A stretch of DNA of 64,000 nucleotides from Streptomyces noursei ATCC 11455. Its GTDB lineage: Bacteria > Actinomycetota > Actinomycetes > Streptomycetales > Streptomycetaceae. The notes below the pieces were generated by a model. It was given only the letters and a program-made list of their open reading frames with translations, was not told the DNA's origin and did not search any database. Below, in pieces: positions 59,610-64,000 of this stretch (position 1 is the first letter of the stretch; every line of letters begins with the position of its first letter). The DNA lies in assembly GCF_001704275.1 (NCBI RefSeq), contig NZ_CP011533.1, forward strand, positions 2,108,001 to 2,172,000, read 5' to 3'. The translations under genes and the position numbers were made by a program.

Positions 59610-61430
59610 TCAGGGGCGGGTGGCGGCTGCCGGCTGGAAGGCCGTTGCCCGGGCCCATAGTTCGCAGCTGAGCGCGGACTGCATCGCACCTTGGTGGAGG
59701 CTGTTGGTGTAGGGCAGCTCGAACAGCTCGCGCAGCGGTCCGGGGTCGATCAGGCCCAGGGCGGCCAGGCGGGAATCGTCCCAGAGTTCCGCGAGTTCCC
59801 GACGGTGCGCTTCGAAGCCCTCGGCGACGATGGTGGTGCCGTCGCCTTTGGTCCGCCGGGTCAGCACCTCCGGCGGCATGACGTCTGCCATCGCCGCCTT
59901 GATGAGGGGTTTGAACTCCCAGGGCGTGACGCGCTGTTCGGGTCGAACGGCCAGGCATGCCTGGATGACGCGGTCGTCGAGGAAGGGGGAGGTATGGCTG
60001 AAGTCCCCCGTCTCGGTCAGTTGGTGGCACTGGCGGACCATCCGTCCGGCGTCCTGGATGGCCAGGAGGTCGTTGTGCCGCCCTCGCGTCGACGCGAGTG
60101 GCTCGACGGTCGCGGCCGTGTCGCGCAGGGTGCGGGTCACCAGGTCCCTGGCGTCCGGGGTGAGCCATGCGGGCAGGCCCGGGAAGTGGCCCCAGGCGGA
60201 CAGCGGGCTCGGGGTGCGGAGGGCGCGGCCGTGAGCCCGGTCCGTGAACCAGCGGCGGTAGGAGTGGCCGTCCAGCAGACCTCGGGCCTCAGTGCCCCAG
60301 TTGCTCCGGCGTAGTTGGGTCAGCACCCTGAGGCGCTGGGCGGCCAACAGCGGCCGGTGGCGCAACAGGTCGTGGTGATAGGCCGGGTGACCGCACAGCA
60401 GTTGGTCCCCGCCGAGTCCGTCGAGGTGCAGCCGCGAGCCGTGCGCGAGGGCCCGCTGTCGCACGGCGCGCAGCCGGGGCGCGCTCAGTACCGCGGTGGA
60501 CGGCTCGTCGGGAACGCCCTCCACCGCCGTGAGGCCGCCGAAGAACCGTGGCAGTTCGCGGCTGGAGTAGACGATGTGGTTAAGGTCCGGAAGGCCGGCG
60601 GCGGCCTGCCTGGCCCACTGGGCGTCCTCGTCGGCCCGATCGTCGTTCTCCATGGTGAGCGCGGTGAGCAAGGGCCGGTGCCGGACGGCCAACAGGGCGA
60701 TGCTGGTGGAGTCCATGCCGCCGGAGAGGTCCGCGCTGATCGGCCGGGTGCCGCGGGCGCGCAGCCGCACCGCGTCCTCCAGTGCCTGGCGCAACAACTG
60801 GCCGCCCGCGGTCAGCGAACGCACCGGTTCGGGGGCCTGCCACCAGCGTTCGACCAGTGGCCGCCGGCCGTCCTGCGGCAGCGCCAGGTACCAGCCCGGA
60901 GGGACCGCGGAGACGTTGCGCCACGGCGGCAGGTCGCCCAGCGGGTGCGGCAGCGCGTCCAGGGTGCGCAGGGCGAGCAGGGCCGGATCGAGCGGGGCGT
61001 CCAGTACGGTCGCCAGGACGTCCGCGCGGTCGGCGGCGATGGTGAGTGTGCCGAACTCACCGTGGAAGATCCGGCGCAGCCCGGAGGCGGTGCCCTGCAC
61101 GCGGAGGTGGCCGCGCACGGAGGCGACGAGATGGTAGCTGCCGGCCCAGGCCAGGCCCAGTCGGTCCAGGTCGGACACCTCGTCGATCCGGTCGGCCGCC
61201 GTGGCGAGTTCGTCCCGGGTCGCCGAGCAGTGGCCGATCACCGCGAGCCGGGTGTCGCCCCGTTCGGCCACCAGGACCCGGTCCTCGGCCAGCCGGCCGG
61301 CCACACAGGGCCGGCCGGACCGGTGCCTCAACAGGACACGCACACCGTCCGTCGGGAACCGGCCGATGGCGGCTGCCGCGCCCTCGTCATCCGGCAGCGC
61401 GACGAAGTACTGCCAACCGGCATCGGCCAT
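59610..61430 (-). CDS. Lasso cyclase (asparagine-synthetase-like C protein)
   Basis: The 606-residue protein has an N-terminal glutaminase-like region lacking the catalytic first Cys and a C-terminal AsnB-like ATP-binding domain with the P-loop 'SADLSGGMDSTSIALLAV' and 'LHLDGLGGDQLLCGHPAYH'. The C protein adenylates the Asp/Glu side chain at core position 7-9 and forms the macrolactam with the core's first residue. It follows the precursor gene by 39 bases and is followed closely by B1. Confidence 0.93.
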   Translation of the reverse strand: MADAGWQYFVALPDDEGAAAAIGRFPTDGVRVLLRHRSGRPCVAGRLAEDRVLVAERGDTRLAVIGHCSATRDELATAADRIDEVSDLDRLGLAWAGSYHLVASVRGHLRVQGTASGLRRIFHGEFGTLTIAADRADVLATVLDAPLDPALLALRTLDALPHPLGDLPPWRNVSAVPPGWYLALPQDGRRPLVERWWQAPEPVRSLTAGGQLLRQALEDAVRLRARGTRPISADLSGGMDSTSIALLAVRHRPLLTALTMENDDRADEDAQWARQAAAGLPDLNHIVYSSRELPRFFGGLTAVEGVPDEPSTAVLSAPRLRAVRQRALAHGSRLHLDGLGGDQLLCGHPAYHHDLLRHRPLLAAQRLRVLTQLRRSNWGTEARGLLDGHSYRRWFTDRAHGRALRTPSPLSAWGHFPGLPAWLTPDARDLVTRTLRDTAATVEPLASTRGRHNDLLAIQDAGRMVRQCHQLTETGDFSHTSPFLDDRVIQACLAVRPEQRVTPWEFKPLIKAAMADVMPPEVLTRRTKGDGTTIVAEGFEAHRRELAELWDDSRLAALGLIDPGPLRELFELPYTNSLHQGAMQSALSCELWARATAFQPAAATRP

Positions 61431-61469
61431 TTCAGTGTCCTTACGGGGTGTGCCGCATCAGCGTCGGCC

Positions 61470-61619
61470 CTAGTGGAGCTTGTCGTAGAAGTGGAAAAGG
61501 TTCTCGTAGCCGGTCAGCCCGAAGTAGCCGGTGTCCTCCTGGAAGGAGCCACACTCGATCATCTTGGGGGCCTCGTAGGTCTGGAGCTTGTCGGTCTCCT
61601 GGAGTTCGTTGCCCTGCAT
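61470..61619 (-). CDS. Lasso peptide precursor (A peptide), 49 residues
   Basis: This 49-residue peptide precedes the cyclase. The leader (residues 1-31) holds the YxxP motif as TYEAP (14-18), then KMIECGSFQED and ends T30-G31, with the usual Thr at the penultimate position. The predicted core (32-49) is YFGLTGYENLFHFYDKLH: Tyr1 amine to Glu8 side chain gives an 8-residue ring. Bulky residues Phe11, Phe13 and Tyr14 can hold the tail. GGGGAGG lies before the ATG. A Tyr1 core would be unusual; Cys23 as first residue (Asp7 ring) is a weaker alternative because Thr is then not at -2. Confidence 0.85.
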   Translation of the reverse strand: MQGNELQETDKLQTYEAPKMIECGSFQEDTGYFGLTGYENLFHFYDKLH

Positions 61620-62246
61620 CACAGTTCACCTCCCCGTTGACTGGTGCGACGGCCCAGGGCGGAACGCGTTCCGGTACGGAAGGTTCCGCGGACGCCGGGA
61701 TGACTCCCAACTCGCCGCTGACCGACGGGGCTTGCGCCCCAGTCGCCGCCCTGGGTGTGATCGACAGAGAACCACGCGGCTCACCACGATTCAAGATCCA
61801 TAATCAACCGTCCTGCTATGAATATCCCGGAATACCCCCTCCCACTTTTGCCCCAACAACCACTGACTTCACACGGGTTGCACTATCAACACCCCGAGGA
61901 CCCGCCCCACCGCCCACCCACGGGACCAGCCAGTCACATCCCACGAAGACACGCCCACCGACTGCGGCTGCGGCTATCTTGAGGCGTCGGGTGACGGTGT
62001 GCCCCAAACCCTGCCCATGGAGATCGGAGAGCCCGAAACACTCGTGGCGCTCGTCGCACTCAGGGCGCTCGTGGCGCTCGTCGCGCATGCGAGGGCAGAG
62101 GGGCAAGTCACCGGAGACCAGGGACCACGTACGTCGAGCCTTTGAGACTGGCCAGATCCCGCCGACGCGCTGGAAGAAGGAGCTTGTTCGGACAACCGAT
62201 CCTCGGCCAGTCACAACGATGAGTTGAGCACGCCTAAGGTGAACCA
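61620..62246. other. Promoter interval between lasso cluster and LysR gene
   Basis: The stretch 61790-61900 is GC-poor for this genome and should hold the lasso promoter, but no clear -35/-10 pair stands out. At 62041-62085 five copies of a 9-base unit (CTCGTGGCG, CTCGTCGCA) occur in tandem. No gene is supported. Confidence 0.5.
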
Positions 62247-63233
62247 GTGGACACCGAGGCATTGCGATCGTTCGTCCGGGCAGCCGAGCTCGGCCAGTTC
62301 CAGCATGCGGCCGACGAGCTGGGCGTGACACAGCAGGCAGTCTCCAAGCGGATCGCCACCCTGGAGCGCGAACTGGAAGTCCGCCTGTTCACACGCACCG
62401 CCCGAGGGGTCGAGCTGACACTCGACGGTCAGGCGTTTCTCTCCCATGCCCGGAGCATCGTCGCGGGGGTCGAGCGCGCCATCAACGCGGTCAGGCCGGG
62501 CTCCCGGGCCCTTCGGATCGACGTTCTGGGCCTGCGAAGCGCGCAAGCCGTCGTCCTGCACGACTATTGGCGGTCGCGTCCCGAAGCCGATCTCGACGTG
62601 GTGACCCTCAGAGCCAACGACCCACGCGTGGTGGTCGCCGCCGTCGAAGCAGGCGATATCGACGCCTCGTTTCGTACCGTCATCGCCCCGGCCGCGCTAC
62701 CACCCGACCTGCAAATGATCCATGCCTTCGACTCCCCGCTGGAACTTCTCGTCGGCCCGAGACATCCGCTCGCCTCCGCGCGAAGACTGACGCCGCCACA
62801 GCTGCGCAAACACCGGATATGGGTGCCGGGTATCGCACCCCGAAGCGAATGGGCAGAGTTCTACGATCAGCTCGCCACGCACTTCGACCTGCGTATCGAC
62901 GCGACAGGCCCGCACTTCGGAGACGAAGTACTCCTGGACACCCTCGCAGACTCCGCGGACGTGGCCACCCTGATCGGGACACGCGACCGATACATGTGGC
63001 CGGCCAACCACGACCTGCGCCGCATCCCCATCGTGAATCCGACCCTCGCATACCCGCTCTCGCTCATCCTCCCCAGAACGAATCCGCATCCGGAACTCCG
63101 CCGCATCATCGCCCACCTTGGCACCCTGCCAAGGCTCCCCGACGCGGTCTGGCGCCCGTCCTGGGCCACCACACCACAGCGCGGCGATAGCGACATCGAG
63201 AATGCTCAGAGATCCCGACCCCGCCCAAGATGA
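62247..63233 (+). CDS. LysR-family transcriptional regulator
   Basis: The 328-residue LysR protein has an N-terminal helix-turn-helix ('GQFQHAADELGVTQQAVSKR') and a substrate-binding domain ('LRIDVLGLRSAQAVVLHDYW', 'HAFDSPLELLVGPRHPLASA'). GTG 62247 is preceded by an AAGGTGAA site. It is divergent from the lasso cluster, with a 627-base spacer, so control of the cluster is possible but not shown. The C-terminal 25 residues are low-complexity. Confidence 0.87.
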   Translation: MDTEALRSFVRAAELGQFQHAADELGVTQQAVSKRIATLERELEVRLFTRTARGVELTLDGQAFLSHARSIVAGVERAINAVRPGSRALRIDVLGLRSAQAVVLHDYWRSRPEADLDVVTLRANDPRVVVAAVEAGDIDASFRTVIAPAALPPDLQMIHAFDSPLELLVGPRHPLASARRLTPPQLRKHRIWVPGIAPRSEWAEFYDQLATHFDLRIDATGPHFGDEVLLDTLADSADVATLIGTRDRYMWPANHDLRRIPIVNPTLAYPLSLILPRTNPHPELRRIIAHLGTLPRLPDAVWRPSWATTPQRGDSDIENAQRSRPRPR

Positions 63234-63717
63234 CTCGATCACCCCATCGCGGCGAGCTCCTTCCCCACCCTCACCGGCACGCCTACCAGCCCCGCCGCCC
63301 CCGACGGCAAAGCACGAACGTCGCCACATCGCCACGCCTCCACGTCTCCACGTCTCCACGTCTCCAACCACGCATACCTCGAAGACCGAAGCCCGTTGCG
63401 TGATCGCCCAGGCGCTCGCCCACAACGGCGATCCGTAGAAACCGAGCAACGCTCCGGTCGCCGTCGCCGTCGCCGTGGTCCCGGCGACCGCACGCTCGGC
63501 GTCGCGGCCCTCAGTCCGCGTATCGCTCCCACCGGCGCCGGTCGGTGGGCCACGACCAGGGCGTGCCCGACGCGTTGCGGCAGCCCAGCAGCAACGACCA
63601 GGCCGTCGAATAGCCGACAGCCCGCACGATCGACACGTCGACGGCCTGCCCGGGCTGCCTCTTCCGCTGCCGCCGGGTAGCTTCTGAGCAACCGTCCCTC
63701 TCTCTTCGGGGGTTTCC
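63234..63717. other. Interval with an 8-base tandem repeat, no gene seen
   Basis: CCACGTCT and close variants repeat four times in tandem near 63332-63364. Frames on both strands lack family features. The last bases carry GGGGG before the GTG of the next gene. Confidence 0.5.
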
Positions 63718-64000
63718 GTGGCCGTCGTACGTATCGGTGTCGCGCTCTTTGCCGTCCTGTTCGCCGTGTCCCCGGACGGCAGCGGTCCGCCTCTGCCGGA
63801 CCGGCTGGCCGACACCGGCGGGGGCAGTCAGCTGATCACCGCCGTCGCACCCCGCACCGGCGCCACGACGGGGACGCTGACCTGGTGGGACCGGCGGGGC
63901 GGCAAGTGGGTCGTGGCCGGCAGCACGCCCGCCCGCTTCGGGGCGAAGGGCCTTGTCGAGGGCCGCAAGCGCCGACAGGGCACCAACACCACCCCCGCCG
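63718..64000 (+). CDS. N-terminus of a secreted L,D-transpeptidase-like (YkuD) protein, cut by the window edge
   Basis: From GTG 63718 the frame encodes a signal peptide (VVRIGVALFAVLFAV) and then 'GGGSQLITAVAPRTGATTGT' and 'GLVEGRKRRQGTNTTPA', the start of the actinobacterial secreted YkuD-like family ('SQL..VTAP' and 'G...R.QGT..TP'). The catalytic His and Cys would lie beyond the window. The family forms 3-3 crosslinks in peptidoglycan or related amide bonds. A GGGGG stretch precedes the GTG. Confidence 0.72.
   Translation, partial: MAVVRIGVALFAVLFAVSPDGSGPPLPDRLADTGGGSQLITAVAPRTGATTGTLTWWDRRGGKWVVAGSTPARFGAKGLVEGRKRRQGTNTTPA

Noticed and set aside
61470..61619. Lasso core starting at Cys23 (ring closed at Asp7 of that core)
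   Set aside because: It would place Ile, not Thr, at the penultimate leader position and give an over-long 27-residue core; the Tyr1 core fits the leader rules and an 8-residue ring.

Overview
The window is high-GC DNA from a Streptomyces or close actinobacterial relative. The signs are GC-rich codon use with GTG and TTG starts, a complete conservon (cvnA-D), an LAXTG (sortase E type) surface protein, a mycothiol-type DinB protein, and lasso peptide genes. Nothing indicates a plasmid or an intact prophage. Most genes lie in short accessory operons with their own regulators, as in a chromosome arm.

Region 1 (1-9745, plus strand) is a compact redox and sulfur operon: styrene-monooxygenase-like flavoprotein, cupin, MFS exporter, two-domain rhodanese, SDR, cysteine-desulfurase-like PLP enzyme, luciferase-like monooxygenase, a probably bicovalent FAD oxidase and an SsuE-type flavin reductase. 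It looks like part of a natural-product pathway that mobilises sulfur; its left end is outside the window. Three of its spacers are short tandem repeats. A hairpin at 9749-9782 separates it from the convergent conservon (9790-13460). A BTAD/TPR regulator, a secreted DUF333-like protein, a GT-C mannosyltransferase-like protein and an HdeD-family protein follow.

Region 2 (19.1-31.5 kb) mixes decayed genes with small regulated units. It holds an NmrA-type pseudogene with an internal nonamer array; a minus-strand unit of promoter, tRNA-like RNA and terminator; an MFS gene and an ArsR-type regulator sharing three matching palindromes; a fused remnant of an AhpD-like gene and a SigJ-type sigma factor; PadR, beta-lactamase-fold and LysE genes; a lipoprotein; and a cold-shock unit (csp then DEAD-box helicase) whose leader can form a loop complementary to the csp ribosome binding site.

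Region 3 (31.7-42.0 kb) has two leaderless peptidoglycan hydrolases, then a three-gene minus-strand unit (small protein, STAND NTPase with TPRs, Ski2-like helicase) that resembles a conflict or antiphage system. Next is a translationally coupled LanC-like cyclase and VanX-like dipeptidase.

Region 4 (42.1-58.2 kb) carries a Dyp peroxidase and a beta-helix lipoprotein (divergent), an LAXTG SdrD-B surface protein, an isochorismatase/PadR pair with a palindrome between them, a CoA-ester catabolic operon (CoA transferase, enoyl-CoA hydratase, two acyl-CoA dehydrogenases) with a divergent LysR, a MITE abutting a second inverted-repeat element, and a Ser/Thr kinase whose stop codon lies inside that second element. 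Region 5 (58.3-64.0 kb) holds the initiator tRNA, a lasso peptide cluster A-C-B1-B2 whose 49-residue precursor predicts an 18-residue core starting with tyrosine, a LysR gene, and the start of an L,D-transpeptidase-like gene cut by the window edge.
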